From Onchocerca volvulus (Eukaryota; Nematoda; Chromadorea; Rhabditida; Onchocercidae), in NCBI GenBank assembly GCA_000499405.2, contig HG738137.1:5518001-5582000 (forward strand): a stretch of 64,000 bases of DNA, written 5' to 3'. This document shows, piece after piece, positions 38,722 to 52,250 of the stretch. A program made the position numbers and the translations under genes. The notes beneath the pieces were generated by a model that saw nothing but the letters and a program-made list of their open reading frames with translations, did no database searches and was not told the DNA's origin. Numbering within the stretch: the first letter of the stretch is position 1; each line of letters opens with the position of its first letter.

Positions 38722-41700
38722 TTATAACGAAGTTTGCACAAGTGGCAATACAGAAGTATCACAATCGTATTGTGCCAGAGGTGCCTTGCGGACCAGTTCA
38801 TTACCACTCCTTGAAGATGATGCTTCTTCATTCTCGAGCAGTTGTGGTTTCGAATTTTGCAGTAACTCAGTAAATTCATCTTGCATTATTGTTACTGCCA
38901 AAGTTGAACAGATTGTCGTCTTTGCTGCCTTGAGCGGTTCTGCTTTTTTCGACTGATTGCTAGAAATTCTAGAACGATTCTGAATCCGACACCAATAAAG
39001 TGTAACAGTACAAACTACAAAGCACAGTATTATAGCAAATGAGACAAGAATAAGCAAAAATAGCTGCCATACAGGTTGATTTTGAAGTACTGGTAATTTC
39101 CACTCTCGTGTTTTTCCCCAATATTCGGCAGTATTGGACAGAAGCAATTGATCTTCATTTAGATTTAATGATTTAATCGAATTAATTCGCAGGTCGAAGC
39201 GTTTCATAGTTGTGAGGAAACCCGCAGTAGCTTTGCACCAATAGATGGCCTGATCTTCGACAGTCGTTTGTCGAATATGCATCAAATGATAAGTTGCGTT
39301 GCTGAATGCTATAGCTTCTATTACAGTTCGATCATTATCAGAATAGATAAACCCATTTTTATACCACTGTACTATAGGTGCGGGATCACCCCAGACGATG
39401 CACAGGAATGATATCGTTTCACCTTCCCTCACCTGCATTGTCTCTTGAAGCGGTGCTTCAATTACCGGACCACAAGCGAAATCCTGCAAAACTGTTTATT
39501 AAGTTTCGGTCATCATATTTTCAAAAACATTGAAACTTCTTTCAATTTAAAAAATGATGCAACACTTATAGATAATTCTTCTGTGGAATATGAAAAATGA
39601 GCATGCACTGATTATTGCAAAGGAGTTTTATCCCAAACTGAGAGAAATAATTAATTGTATTTGTAACAATTGCTCTTTTTTATATCTTTTTCTATCCTGA
39701 TGACATGATATATTGCATTTAACAAATCCATTTGATTTCCAATCAGTTCTATATAGTTAACATCTTAAAGAATGAATCATTAGTGAAATGCAATTATGTG
39801 AATGAGGCTTGAACCGAATTTATATATTGCCAATCACAGAATGAACACAACTTCTAAAAAAAAAAAAACATAGCATGCATAGATAATTAATTGTATTTCA
39901 CTAATGACTCTTTTTTTAAAATCTTTTAAAATAATTTCCTCAAATAATTGCTATGTCCTTCAAACTTCAAGAAATATGTGGGAAGATATGAAGGAAGCAT
40001 AAGAAATTTCGGATCATTCATAATATGAGCCGCGAAAATGAATTATTAGCAACTCTCGGTAGATCAGAAGAAATAAATAAGCCATTCTACGATCTCGAGA
40101 ATGAAAATTACTTAATAGCAATGCCTATTCAGTTTTAAATGATTTAATCTGAATATTTCTTGCTATTAGAATGATAGCAACTTGTATTGAGACAACTGAA
40201 AAAAGCAGGCTGCAATCCTGAAGCTTTAAGGAAACAGAAAAGAAATCTACGCATGAGCAATCCGAATTTATTCATGACGTAACTAGAGAAAAAGATTTTG
40301 CAACAAAGTTATTGTTTCAGAAAGTTATGTCTAAAGTTTATTACACCAAAAAATAGCAAGTTACAAAAATCAGAATGACTATTCAGTACAATATCTCTCA
40401 GTTAAGAGAATCGTTCTGATCTTTAGAGAGTCATTTTGATGTAACTTGCTATTTTTTTTTTTCTTAATTATCAATATTTATAATTCGATTGGGAAATTCT
40501 ATCTTCGACAATGATAAAGATTATAAAACATGACATGAGCTTGAAAAAGTGGATTTCAATCAGCCATTTACAATAGACATTAATGTCGAAAGAATCCATT
40601 GAGAAAATTTACAGCATGTCCCCTATTGAACATCTGAACCACTCTGCTTACAAATCAGAAATGTTTCGTTTGATACATTGCAAAGGGACTGATATGAAAT
40701 CAATGTTAACTATTATCAGTGCATTGAAAATATACTCTAAAAAAATCTCTTGGAGTAGTTAATAGTTCAAACTTAATATGAGACAAATAAATACATAAGA
40801 ACTATGTACCCGATAGCATATGATGAGGAATTTGAATACCATGTAAGTGACATTTTCTTCATATTCTTTAAATAAAATTAACACTTAAAAATATACAACT
40901 TTTTTTCTAGGGATTTTTTAATTTTCTTAAGGAAAGATTCGAAATACATTCGAAATACGAATAAAAGTCGTTGAGTATTCGTCTGTACTTTGTGAACTCA
41001 ATATATTTTTGAAAGACGAAAATTTTAATTAATTCTCGGTTCCATTCATCGGATCTCTTTCAATTATCATAATCACACTTTTATCAGAATACAGCGATTC
41101 CTTATAATTTTATTCTGATAAAAGTGTGATTATGATAATTATGATAATAGTTACGATACTCTTGTAGTACCATCCTCAATTGTTGGTTTGAATTCTGAGG
41201 TTTCAGAACCATTACTTATTTTGCGTGAATTTCTAAATGATTCCCAACTTCACTGACCGAAAAAAACACTTTAAAAGATCATTGAAACTGTATGGGATAG
41301 CAAAGTTTCATAGTCAAGGAGTAAACTTATTCTGTTAAGCGAATAAAAATTTCATTTTTTTTTCGCTTATAAGGACTTCACTGTCTTTAAAAGTCCAAAT
41401 TTCTTAAAGGATTCAGCGAGAATATTGTTACTGTTTCCATCCACATACCAATAAAATCTATAATTAAAGCAAAGAAGGATCTTTTTTTCTTTTTATGCAG
41501 CATTTTTCAATGAAAAATTGTGATTTCTTTTCAACTGAATGATGAAGTTGAATAAGTAGGTGAAGTCAGACCTCGAATTGCAACGATGCAATACCGTCTG
41601 GAATTTTTTATATCTGTTGTTTTATGAATAATCTATATAAATAAAAATGCAAACATTTGTTCAAGATTTTAAATCTCCGAAAGGTCTTCACTGATTAATT

Positions 41701-44700
41701 TGAAAATTTGAAATAACGTTGCATTCGAATATGCAAGTGTTTTTATATATCCATATACCTACTATTGTGTAAATGTCACATTGTGAAAGGTAAAAATGCA
41801 TTTTTGATAATATTTCTCTCTCTCTCTTTCCTGCTCTTCACCTTCTTTATTATTTTTCTTTTTTGCGTCTTTTTGCTCTTTTCACTCTTCTCCCTCCTAT
41901 CTATGTTTATCTTCTTATTTCCTTCGTAAATATTATTCTTTCATTATTCATGATAAAAGAACAAATAACGGGAAGATGTTGGCGAAGTTAAAGAATGTAA
42001 TCACGGTAAACAAGGTCAAGTAGCGTGGCCTCTTTGAAACCACGACTGAAAGAATGAACATGTTTATCGCCAAAAGTTACAGATAAACAAAATGAGTTTA
42101 CCAATCATAAGGCGATATGCTGAAGAAGAGAAGCCTCGAAAGATTTAAAAGATCAAGACTTCAGAGCTTGAGTCTATTTTAGTTACAAGTTCGATGGCAG
42201 TAGGAATCCAAATTCAAGTTCAGTCATAAGTCAAATTCGAAGACAGTTCGGAGGCAACAGGAGCCACAGTTCAACGATACAAACAACAGTTCAGCACAAA
42301 CAACAACATTAGTAGAGCGAAAAGTGAACGATAATCACAAGCAAAAAGTATGACAACGTTTAGTGAACATTCAAACGATTGCTGTCGAAATAACCGAAAA
42401 GGATTTATAATAATAAGGTTAATTAGAATAATTTCATCTTTCCTTTTCTTCTTTTATTTCATAATTTGATGTATAATAGATGTTGGTTAAAAATGTTGAG
42501 ATATTATATGATTAATCACATGTTGTAGGACTAAAGTTCAGATGTAGTTTCGAAACTATTTGAAACTCTCATACTGTTTAAATTTGATTGATTATGTCAT
42601 AATTTAATCTTGTAAGTGTAATGATACCTCAAATGTGCAGTTCAGTTACCCAAATCTAAAGACTAAGACCCACCCACGGCAGGAGCTGGTGCCTTCTTTG
42701 ATTGATGAGACTTCGTCCTTGGATTGATGACACCCAAATAGAATGCCAGGGCGTGAACTAAAATGAAATAGCCGGTAGCCGACGATCCAAGAATCATTTT
42801 TACCTTTTTTTCTTCAACGATTCCGTTGGACTTCGCTTATGACGAGCCTCTCCTCTCCGCTTTTTTTTCTATTGTGCTCATGGATTTACTGAACGATTGC
42901 TTACTACATCTGTATTTTATTATACCTTAAGAATAAAGTTTAAATATTTTAGTGTCGTGGAACACTCCATATTTCTATCACTCAAGTTTCGTGACAACTG
43001 TTATTGTTGATTATCGGACTGAAATCCGTTCTGAAATCAGATCAACCGGCTATATAAAAATGCCGACTAATCTGATCTCAGGACGAATTTCATTGTCTCA
43101 CTACTGCAATTTAGTGACGTCAAAAGAAGAACTAGTTGAAAAATTCCCAATATCCAAATCAATTACAAGAATCACGATTGGCTGAGTGAAAGAGCTATTT
43201 TTGTTGGCCAAGAACAAAGACGTCTATGAACTTAACAATATTATTCATTCTAACATTCAAAGCGAAACATGTTACATAAAGTCCGTCGACACTGTTTTGG
43301 AAACAGATGAAGCGGTTAACTATCCAACAGAATTATTGAATTCATTCGATCTGCCAGGGATGCCACCGCACATATTGCAATAGAAAATCAGTGTGCTAAT
43401 TATCATATTGTGAAATATCACTACATTTCTTGATGTGAAATATCACTACATTTCTTGAAAGTAACTGTCTTCGGAAAACTCAAAGAAGATAGTGCCTCAC
43501 CAATTCTTAAGTCCTCTTTTGAGTTTGTGATCTAAGCAACGATCAGAATCCGGAATTTCCCGTTATCCCTAAGGATTACAAAAATTTGTTGATCATTTCA
43601 ATGCGCAATCGCACGATCTCAAAACTTTAAAAAAAAAAAAAAAACGCAAAACCGATATAAAAATAACGCCTACAAAGTATCACCTTATCTGCGTTAGACA
43701 TCTTTTTCAAATCCATCCCCAATAAATCCTGAAATCCAGGAAAACTCGTAGCTTTATGTGAAGTCTGGAAAATGAGGAAACCGAAGAAGCAAACGATGGG
43801 AAAATATAGAGAAATGATTGGATCTCTTCTTTTTATTTCAGAATTTTAATTCTCAATCGTTTTATCACAGCTAATAAGTAAATAATAGCTTACGTAAATT
43901 TTATGGTTTTTAATCTAATTTTCAGAAAAGATGCAGAAAGTATGACACACACAGAAATTGCCATTTGTCACTGCCCAAGACAGAAATCGAACTATGTCGT
44001 CACGGCCACAACGTGGAAATTTTAGTAATCGATTGACAGTCTCAATGGTTCTGCTTCATTCTTCTTTGCTTGTCAATACCCCAAAAGAAATAGAAAATAA
44101 AACAAAGGTTGGGGAAAAAGTAAAATACTTATCATAGTTGATTTTTTATAATTTATTCAATTTCTATCAATACAATGTGAAACAAAAGTTCGCAATAAAC
44201 TCAAAACTCTGCAATCTCCCGCTCTATTTCTCCTCTTCCTGCCTTTTATTTTTTCTTTCAACATTTGCTACCGGATGAACTAAACTAGTATAAGACCAAC
44301 ATGTCATATTCCTTTTTTCTTCCGATTTCTTTTTTTTTTTTCATGTTTTATACGCTATATTTTCATCATCTCTATAAGAACATCTAAAAAACTTTGAAAA
44401 AGCGGTTTGCATTTAAAAAAATCAATGAGAAACGCCATAAAAGCAACAATTTTGACAAGACATTCAAAGGTGAAGATATCGTTATTCCTATGATTCCAAC
44501 GGATATAGAAGTGCAGTTCCCAATGCAACTGGCATTTGCAATCCCCACCAATAAAGTGTCAAAATTTCACAGCAATCGGTGAGAACTTCCGGAGAATTAA
44601 GAACTAATATAGATAAGGCGCGTGTTTAAGAAATTTCAGAGATTTCAAATTTTGAACAAACGAACATTTACGTTTTAATTTATACAGAATAGCTGGACCT

Positions 44701-47057
44701 GGCTACGCGTTGCTACAGCAAAGCATGGCCAGATACCAACTAATTTTTAATTACAATCATGAAATTACTTTTTTTTAACATTGGAGTTTTGCAACCACGA
44801 ATATGGTAGAGAGTAGAACTTGCCATTTCGTAATATTTGCATAAAGAATTCTCATTTTAAATGTCAATAAAAATCTTTGAAAATTTATATTATATCTTCG
44901 ATATCCAGCGTTCCTATTTCAATTTGCAGAGCAAATGAAAAAATCCTATTAAAACAGAAAAATCTTATTTACAATTCTGCAAAATCTTCAACACGAAACA
45001 GAAGAGTATATTTTTCTGAAATCTTTTCAGCTAAAATATATAGGAAAGTTCTTTATTAACATATTTTTATTTATGAATGATAGGTTTTTCTTTAGTTTCA
45101 GCTTAGCTTCAGCTTAGAAAAATTAAATTGAAGATTTGAACGTCGCTAATGAAAAGTCTTACTAAATGAAAGATTTTATCACTTTTCTAATATTTAATAT
45201 TCTAAAAAAATCTACCACTAGCAAATACTCGGAAACTATTTCTTATCATTTAAAGTAGAATTGTAAACTGTAATACATTTAATAAATGGTCCATATATAG
45301 ACGAATTTTGTTTTTTATAGTTAAATTTGTTGTTGTCTCAATAACAGAATTCTTCGGAAAATTCCTATAACATCTTATCAGATTCTTCCCAAAATTTATA
45401 AAAAAAAAAAGGAGTGTAAGAGAAGTTTGAAATCATGAAGTTAAAAAAGTGGAAAGACTAAAAATTAGCGCAAACGGATTTCATTAAGGAATATGAAAAT
45501 TTAAATCAAATAGTGGTACTTATCGATTCATTTAAAATATTGGTTTCGTTTATGTATTAAAATAAATATTGGCTTCGTTTTTGTAATTAGCATAAAGGCG
45601 GGTAAATGCATGACATGTAACTTACATATATCAGGATATTACTCTTAATTATTACATTTCCATTAAAAATATTATATAATTTTATATAATGCATTCATAA
45701 GAAATATATAAATAGTGATCATTTCAATAACAGATTGTATTGTAGTTGCGCACATAAAAAATTTATTACACTAATGCATATTCTACTCTTTTACTATAAC
45801 AATAGTTTTGTTTTCCAAAAATGTTCGTCTTTACAGCATTCAATTTAATTTTTATAGCGGCCAAATCTCTTATTGATCAAATACATTGATGAGATATATT
45901 TCGATTCCTAGTATCCATACTAGAGACTTCCTAGTACCAAAAAGGATAATAAAAAATGGATTTGAATTTTTCAGAATAGTTAGAGATAATTTCATACATG
46001 AAAAAAGATGATTTTGTTCTACAAAAATTAAATATGTGAGCAAATGAGCAGGAAGACATAATAGAAACACGAATTATAATCGAGTAAATAATCATTACTT
46101 TAGTGATGATTTCATCTGTACTGATTATTAAAAACTTTCCAGAGCTATTCTCATATGGAGATCAAATAAAATTTTCAGATTCTAGATGAGGCAATATGGA
46201 ATAAGATATTGTACTTTTTGATGATCATTATATATTTAATAGTAAAAAATATCTGTTCCTAGACGGAAAACTTCGCTTACTTTTAAACTGAGATCGTCCC
46301 AATTGATACCACGAATTCGTGCTGGTTCATAACATCGTGACGATTTGGCATTTAGAGCTTTCCGTTGGAAAGCTACAAAATCTCGCAGATGACAGTCACA
46401 ACGCCATGGACACCCATCTAATTCTATGATTTGTATTATATCTCCGAAATTCGTGGGTTTTACAACGTGAAGATGATTATAGGAGAGATCGACCACTTCC
46501 AAACTAGGTAATAATAAATCATATCCAGCAAGGTGACGAATTTTATTATGCGAAAGATCTAGATGCGTCAATTGTTGTAGGGAATACAATAATGGAACAG
46601 CTATGAGATCATTATAGGAAATAATCAAATTTTGGATAAGAAAATGGGAACCACTTTTAAACTCAAGGGTTCTAAGTAGATTGTGTGACAGATCAAGTTT
46701 CCGTAAATTTGTTGCAAAAATGAAAGCTTCTGGTGAGACATCCGATAGATTACAAAAATTCATCACGACCGTCACAATTTCTGTATTATTTAGTAACGAT
46801 AACTGCTTCATCATAGAATTTACGATTTTCAGAACCATCGTTCCAGATGGAATCCGTGAAATATTTTGAAATGTGACGTCGACGCATTCATACAAACGTC
46901 GATTATTTTGTGTAAACTGTTTACAGTTGCTTCCATCAGAGTCACTACGATTAATATCGCTTTTTATTAGGAATGTCATGGCACAGAACAGTGACAAAAT
47001 AACGGAATAATAAGAACAAAATAGAACTGAATTAAATTTCCAAAATATTAACATCAT
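38722..47057 (-). CDS. LRR-Ig single-pass membrane protein (kekkon/IGLR type)
   Basis: Two exons, 47057-46281 and 39483-38722, joined in phase to 512 aa. Exon 1 encodes a hydrophobic signal segment, about five leucine-rich repeats ([42 protein letters not shown]) and most of an LRRCT cap ([12 protein letters not shown]...C). The last LRRCT cysteine (DFACGP) is in exon 2, which supports the join. Exon 2 then has one Ig domain (Cys287, the Trp of VQWYKNG, Cys342 in AIYWCKA), a transmembrane helix at about residues 398-424 ([17 protein letters not shown]) and a 90-residue cytoplasmic tail. Family members are cell-surface receptors or adhesion proteins acting in signalling and neural development. 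No kinase or PDZ-type tail is obvious. The 6.8 kb intron is by far the longest here and carries mobile-element remains. The orthologue among the several nematode LRR-Ig proteins is not assigned. Confidence 0.9.
40348..40460. repeat. ~113-bp imperfect palindrome (MITE-like hairpin)
   Basis: An A-rich arm with the core AATAGCAAGTTAC near 40352-40364 is matched in reverse complement by GTAACTTGCTATT at 40441-40453. The complementarity extends inwards, with gaps, through AATGACT / AGTCATT. The whole block could fold into one long hairpin. It lies inside the large intron of the LRR-Ig gene. A small non-autonomous DNA transposon is the simplest reading; a hairpin RNA is another. Confidence 0.7.
41062..41140. 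repeat. Perfect 30-bp inverted repeat with 19-nt loop
   Basis: Bases 41062-41091 are exactly reverse-complementary to 41111-41140, separated by 19 nt. A direct copy of part of the outer arm (ATTATGATAAT) follows at about 41138. It lies in the large intron of the LRR-Ig gene. Possible origins are a MITE, a fold-back duplication or a precursor-like hairpin. Confidence 0.93.
43081..43383 (+). pseudogene. Helitron helicase fragment, degraded (part 1)
   Basis: The plus frame reads through [14 protein letters not shown], an in-frame TGA at 43183, then [29 protein letters not shown] and [10 protein letters not shown] up to a TAG at 43381. These are the consecutive C-terminal motifs of the PIF1-like helicase of animal Helitrons. 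The next expected motif, a KIGVPIILLRN-type strand, survives only as broken codons. It is antisense to the host LRR-Ig gene and certainly non-functional. Confidence 0.85.
43409..43458. repeat. Perfect 25-bp tandem duplication
   Basis: A 25-bp unit at 43409-43433 is repeated exactly at 43434-43458, just inside the broken end of the Helitron helicase fragment. Confidence 0.92.
44455..44560 (+). pseudogene. Helitron helicase fragment, degraded (part 2)
   Basis: The frame contains [14 protein letters not shown] then [15 protein letters not shown], the helicase block that follows part 1 in intact Helitrons (FKGEDVLIPRI... with PVRLAFAMTINK). Residues of the AMTINKAQGQS box are altered or lost. 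About 1.07 kb of unrelated DNA separates it from part 1, so something was inserted or the element was rearranged. A CTAA at 44740-44743 followed by T, preceded by short self-complementary stretches, could be the 3' end of the element. Confidence 0.8.
44740..44743 (+). mobile_element. Possible Helitron 3' terminus (CTAA)
   Basis: Helitrons end in CTRR next to a T target base and carry a short hairpin just before. Here CTAA is followed by T. Between about 44697 and 44732 there are small inverted repeats (CTGGC/GCCAG and TTGCT/AGCAA). The same orientation as the helicase fragments supports this, but the motif is short and could be chance. Confidence 0.35.
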
Positions 47058-50000
47058 GATACACAACAGCAGCTGTAATATTGTACTGAAGTAATCAATT
47101 TCAGAAAATTAACTCAAAACCTATCACAAAATTTTGAAATCAGTGATAATTGGTAGATGATTCATATTTCTAACAAAGAATTTTCATTTCGGAGAGCGAT
47201 GAGCTTCAATTCCCTGATGAATTTGATGAAAAATACTTTCTTGAAAATCCGCAAATATTAAGTTTTAGAAGAGCGAAATTCGGCTTGATCCTTTCAAGCA
47301 ATGATAATGTAAGCACGACAGAAACAATTATCAATTGAAAGTAGGCGTTGTCTTCATTATCATTATCACAATTACCATGATCATTATAGTTGCTATAGAG
47401 GTTTATGGGCCTGAAAAGTCCATTGGGTATTCTTAATGAGACTAGTAGTAATTTATTGAGAAGTGGCCTATGCAATTCTATGAAGAAGAAATTCGTCCAC
47501 TTCACCATTTAATATAACAATTTTCTATTTATCGTTACTTTCAGAAATAAATAGAATATGAATAATTATGAACTTTGCATTGGAATTGCCCACAGAACTC
47601 TTATTGAAGCAATCAATGGCTATGGGCTATTGCTATACATTGTATTTCATTAATTTATTCATTCTATAATTTATTGTCATTTTATTCATTTCAAATACAT
47701 CGCTTATTGATGTCAATTTACTGAATTAGAATATAAAGGTAACTGATTGGACCATTCATTCACTCTTCGCACTGAAATTGGAGCGCTGGAATTTCTGTTA
47801 AATTGAAATATCAATCAAATGCAAATTCTGCGTGAAATTTCAGCTATTTCAATACACTATACTGATAGTTTTTAGAATTTCAAAATAAATTAAATTTTAA
47901 ATGTGCTAAATGCGCAACAAAGATTGTGAGAGGACAAGGATAATGCGAACAACACCTTCATTCCACATTATTTTCCCGAAATATAGAGACAATCAGCAAT
48001 CATATCTCATCAGAATTAACTGAAATTTAGAAAGACATTATGAAAGTGATATGAACAGCGAAATTACATTTTGAAACCTTTAAACTTGAATATGTGTAAA
48101 TAATATAAAACGAAACTAACCGATAACCATTTAATCAACAGGCTTAAAATATCGAAGTTCAAAAAAAAGACGAATGAGCTCAAAAGCGGAAGAAAAAAAG
48201 AGAGATTACAAAATATAAATGAATCATATCAAATTACATTGGAGAGCACAACATATTTAGCGAATGATTTTCGATGAGACTTCGAAATTTGGAAATGAAA
48301 AAGAAAAAGAGCCCGAATTTCAGTTTTTTCAAAGCATCTAAGTAAAATACACCGAATGGAAGAAAAGATGATAGACTAGTTGACAATCTATTCGATCGAA
48401 GAAGGAAAACAACCTTCAGTTGATTGGCATCAATGAATGACAGCAATACTGATAGCCATGAATAAAGCACCAAATTTCAAATAGGTAATTATAGCAATGA
48501 GCAAATTATAAGGTTTCCAGTTGAATAATAGAATCAGACCATCATAAAAAATATTTAAAGCGGTCGAAGAACAAGGCATGCTTACCTAATATTGTCAGTG
48601 ATTTCTACCTAAAGCTTCTTCTAAGCAAGCAAGGTGAGGAAATGTATCAAAGCAATACTTATATGATAGGATAAGTTCAGAAAAGAAAAAATGACGGATA
48701 TTAGTCTAACCAGACCAAAACTAATAAAAATCAAATAAGACCTGTTTTCTATATATGTGAGAAAATGAATGAAAATAAATGGTTGGTAATAACAGATGGG
48801 ATAGATGGAATGTGCTGCATTTCGTTAAGGTTGAAATAAAAGAATTTATTCCTCTCCGTTTTATAATAAGCCAAGAATGTACGGAGCACAGATGTGAATT
48901 GCACGCATACGCATCATGTAGACTGCAATGCATGCAATTGCAAACACAAATAGATGTGCTTATTTGAGAGAGAGTAGTCTTTTTGTAAGCAATATCCTAT
49001 AAAAAGCTTAACTAGGAGTTGCTAAGTCATGTATGAAAACTCTCAACCATCAATATCATCAAGTATAATAGGTTGCAGTCGCTAGAGTTCAGCACTTCCC
49101 GAAGGTAAGAGGTCCTAGCGTTGTGTCAAATATTATCATCTTCAAGTCGTTAAATGATCATCCCCTAATACTTTTGTATTCTAAGATACCAGTTATCACG
49201 ATAATAGTCTTAATATTATGTTCACCAAAACAAAATTACTAAGTTATTCCTTTGTCCAGTTTACTACCATTTAAACTAGTTCACTTGTTCGTAACAAATT
49301 TTTTCATTATTTGAAAAAAAAAAAAAAAAAACAGGTCAATGTTGACATTTAGCAGCAAATAATGAACGACAAATATCTTCCAGCTAACATGCCACTGAAA
49401 AAAATAAAGCATTAAATTAATCAACTTTGGCCTTCCATGTCACTTTCATTTAATAATGAATAAGCATACATTTTCTTTCTGTTTGATGACTCCCCCAACA
49501 AATCCTTAACTTTTATTAATTGGAGTAATATTCCATTGAATAGCACTCGAAATAGTTTCGAGTCATAACTGAATTATATCCAAAGAACTCATTCTAAATA
49601 TTTCATCATGAAAATGATGAAAACATCTGTGGGACAGATGAAACTTGATTTACAGGATTTTAGGCTAGTAAATGACATTTAAAAATCAGCGTTTGAGTCT
49701 TCTTTGAAAAAAAGTTACCAAAATGCCTGAGGATTCCCAAGTAATCTCGTGAACGAATGGATTACTACTTCGGAGAAGTGGCGTATCAGCGCCACATTCT
49801 ACGAATGAATGAGTCGCATCCGCTTTCGAGAAGTGAAAGTGGAATATTTCTGGAGGCGAGAGAAGATTATACAATAGAAAAAAAAACATGAACAACAACT
49901 GGAAAAACAATTTTTATCATCAGCAGAAACCGGTTATCATCAAAGCTCTTCACTACTTTTCTGGAAGATATTCAAGAAATCAAATAGAAAGAGAAGTGAG

Positions 50001-52250
50001 ATCAAATCAATGAACAAATAAATCATTAACGGTTTATAGCCATTAAAACCTCAAAGGAAATAGTTAAATATCTTGAAGAGCCTAACAGCTGCAAAGAAGA
50101 TGAGTTAAAAATTAATGCTCCAATGTTCTAAGATTACACTACCTCATTTCACAGCATATACTTTAGAATTAAAGAAAGTCAATAAAGATATTCAACTGAG
50201 AAAGGAAATTAAGAATACAGGACATGGTCCGAAATATGGAATTATCCGGAGAGTTTCTACTAGAATACGTCCCATCAATATGAAATTTGATCCTAAACTT
50301 GATGCAAGCTTCATCCATCCCATATTTTCCCAGTTTCGTTTCTATAGCAATAAAATCGGATTACAAAGACAGAGAAAGAGAAAAGTGTCATAACGAAAGA
50401 ACCTCGGACCAAAATATTTGATGGACAGATATATAATGAATTCAAATCTTCATTAGATAAGTGAAGGAAGATGACCTGCTGATGCCACATAAGAGAGACA
50501 AGTATATACATGAGTAGGCTATCGCTATCTTTACAGAAAACAAAATGATCAAAGAAAAAAAAGATCGTTCCATCATTCACATAGATATAAGGAATGGCCA
50601 GAACTGTGAAGCAGTGGGCAATATTAGGAATATCTAATAATATTAGAGATGAAACTTTGTCTGAATAAGATCTGAGCAAAAACCAATGAGAAACTTGATC
50701 TTGGTGATAAAAAGGCCAGTATAAAGCTGAATGAAAGTTATCTTGAATGAACATCCCTTATCAATTTTGTTTAAATTAAAGAACAAAACTATTAATAACA
50801 TATTAACAATTACTGATTAAGCCACAAAGAGCATAACGATGTGATGTCTTTTTTAAAATATTTTATTAATAATAACTTTTTCGCAAGTATTTCAACACTT
50901 CCTAAACATTATTTTGAACAGAAAAAAACATTAATAATAACTCAACCATGCCATTAATATGTTCCTTTCTATAATAATTATACTAGCGGCTTATTTTCTA
51001 ACAGATGGCGCAACTTGTGTACAGAATTCATTTGAATAATACGGTATAACTCAAATGGCAACATAGAAACATTAACAGCTGAAGACAAGTCCATTCCATA
51101 TTAAATACAATCAATTCTGGATTGTAAAATACATCAAACTGTGCAGGAATTAACAAATTAGTAAAGAACAAAATCAAAATAACTTCTGAAAAAATATGGC
51201 ATTATAATAGTATATCATACAATCTATTCACATCCTCAGGATTTGCGTTATATTTGAAGATCTCTTAAGTGAAGGGCAATACTATTCATTCCATTAAGGG
51301 TTATTAGGAAATGTCCCAGTTGCTATAATTTATTTCCAGATAACTCAATCTATTTCTCTCACGCTAATCTACTTCCGTCCATATCATAACTTTCAAAACA
51401 TCTTCTGTAATTTAATAAAAAATCTACTCAAGTCGACAAACAAAATAGAGTGCATATAGAAAGATACAAAGACAAGTTGCAAAAAAAAAAAAAAAAAAGA
51501 CGAGAAAAAAATCGAAAGAGAAGCAACCGCTATGACTAACCTATTTGCTTTTAAAATTCGCAGGTTTCGAAGAACAAATCCATGCAAGTGTAAAGTTACT
51601 ATCCGCGAAATAAAAATAAGTATGCTTAAATCTCGCAAATATGCTAAAGTGAATAATTACTGAACATAAAAACTTTTTCTAATATCCACAAAATCATCTT
51701 TAATTTGAACAAGATTGGTACATTAATTAAAAAGAACCAAATAATTTGAAACCAATGAGATCATAACTCTGCCTTACTATCTTTCTAAAAAAGATTCGAA
51801 GATTAGATTGGAAATTGTAAAACTTAGCAAATTAACTTATTCTCACATCCATTACAAATTTAGCCATTGAAATAATTTTTTCGTTACTCAACATTTTACA
51901 AGAGTTGATTCATTCAAGTTCATAATAAATATAATATAATAAAAACTATTCAACATTGAAGAAACCCGTTTAAAAATTATTGTCGATGTTTTTCTGTGAA
52001 AGATTTTGTGGTACCTGCAAATTTACAGCTCACGTATTAAAACGAATTTTCAAAAAAAAAAAAAAGTGGACATAAACAGCAACATGAAATACGGTGTAAA
52101 AAAAAATAAGTTCTTGGAATTCTTCATTCTTTCCTATATTTCATTTAAAAAGTCCAAAATAGATGTATATTTCCAATCGTTTCAGCTAATAATTCATTGA
52201 TATTCTTTGAGAAAAATGAGAATTACAAAATTATCCAAAGCAAAACTCAC
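47058..52250. other. Gene-poor region between LRR-Ig and teashirt-like genes
   Basis: About 5 kb, AT-rich. Open frames (for example minus 47206-47508, plus 50115-50393, minus 50311-50754, and the less AT-rich patch 49686-49900) lack domains or matching splice phases. The strong donor ending the last recognised teashirt-like exon means at least one more exon of that gene should lie here, but I could not place it. Confidence 0.5.

Noticed and set aside
41978..42963. Possible solo LTR (begins TGTTGG, ends near AATAAA...GGAACA)
   Set aside because: Flanking target duplications do not match, there is no paired LTR and no primer-binding site. Too weak to call.
47206..47508. 100-codon minus frame with a true ATG just upstream of the LRR-Ig gene
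   Set aside because: Hydrophobic and Asn/Asp-rich text without family likeness, and no splice link to the LRR-Ig exon, which has its own signal peptide and ATG.
49686..49910. Less AT-rich minus frame considered as a missing teashirt-like exon
   Set aside because: The only good acceptor gives the wrong phase for the exon-3 donor and meets a stop at once.
50115..50393. 92-codon plus-strand frame with basic C-terminus
   Set aside because: No upstream leader acceptor, no recognisable domain, and no conserved neighbours. Treated as chance.
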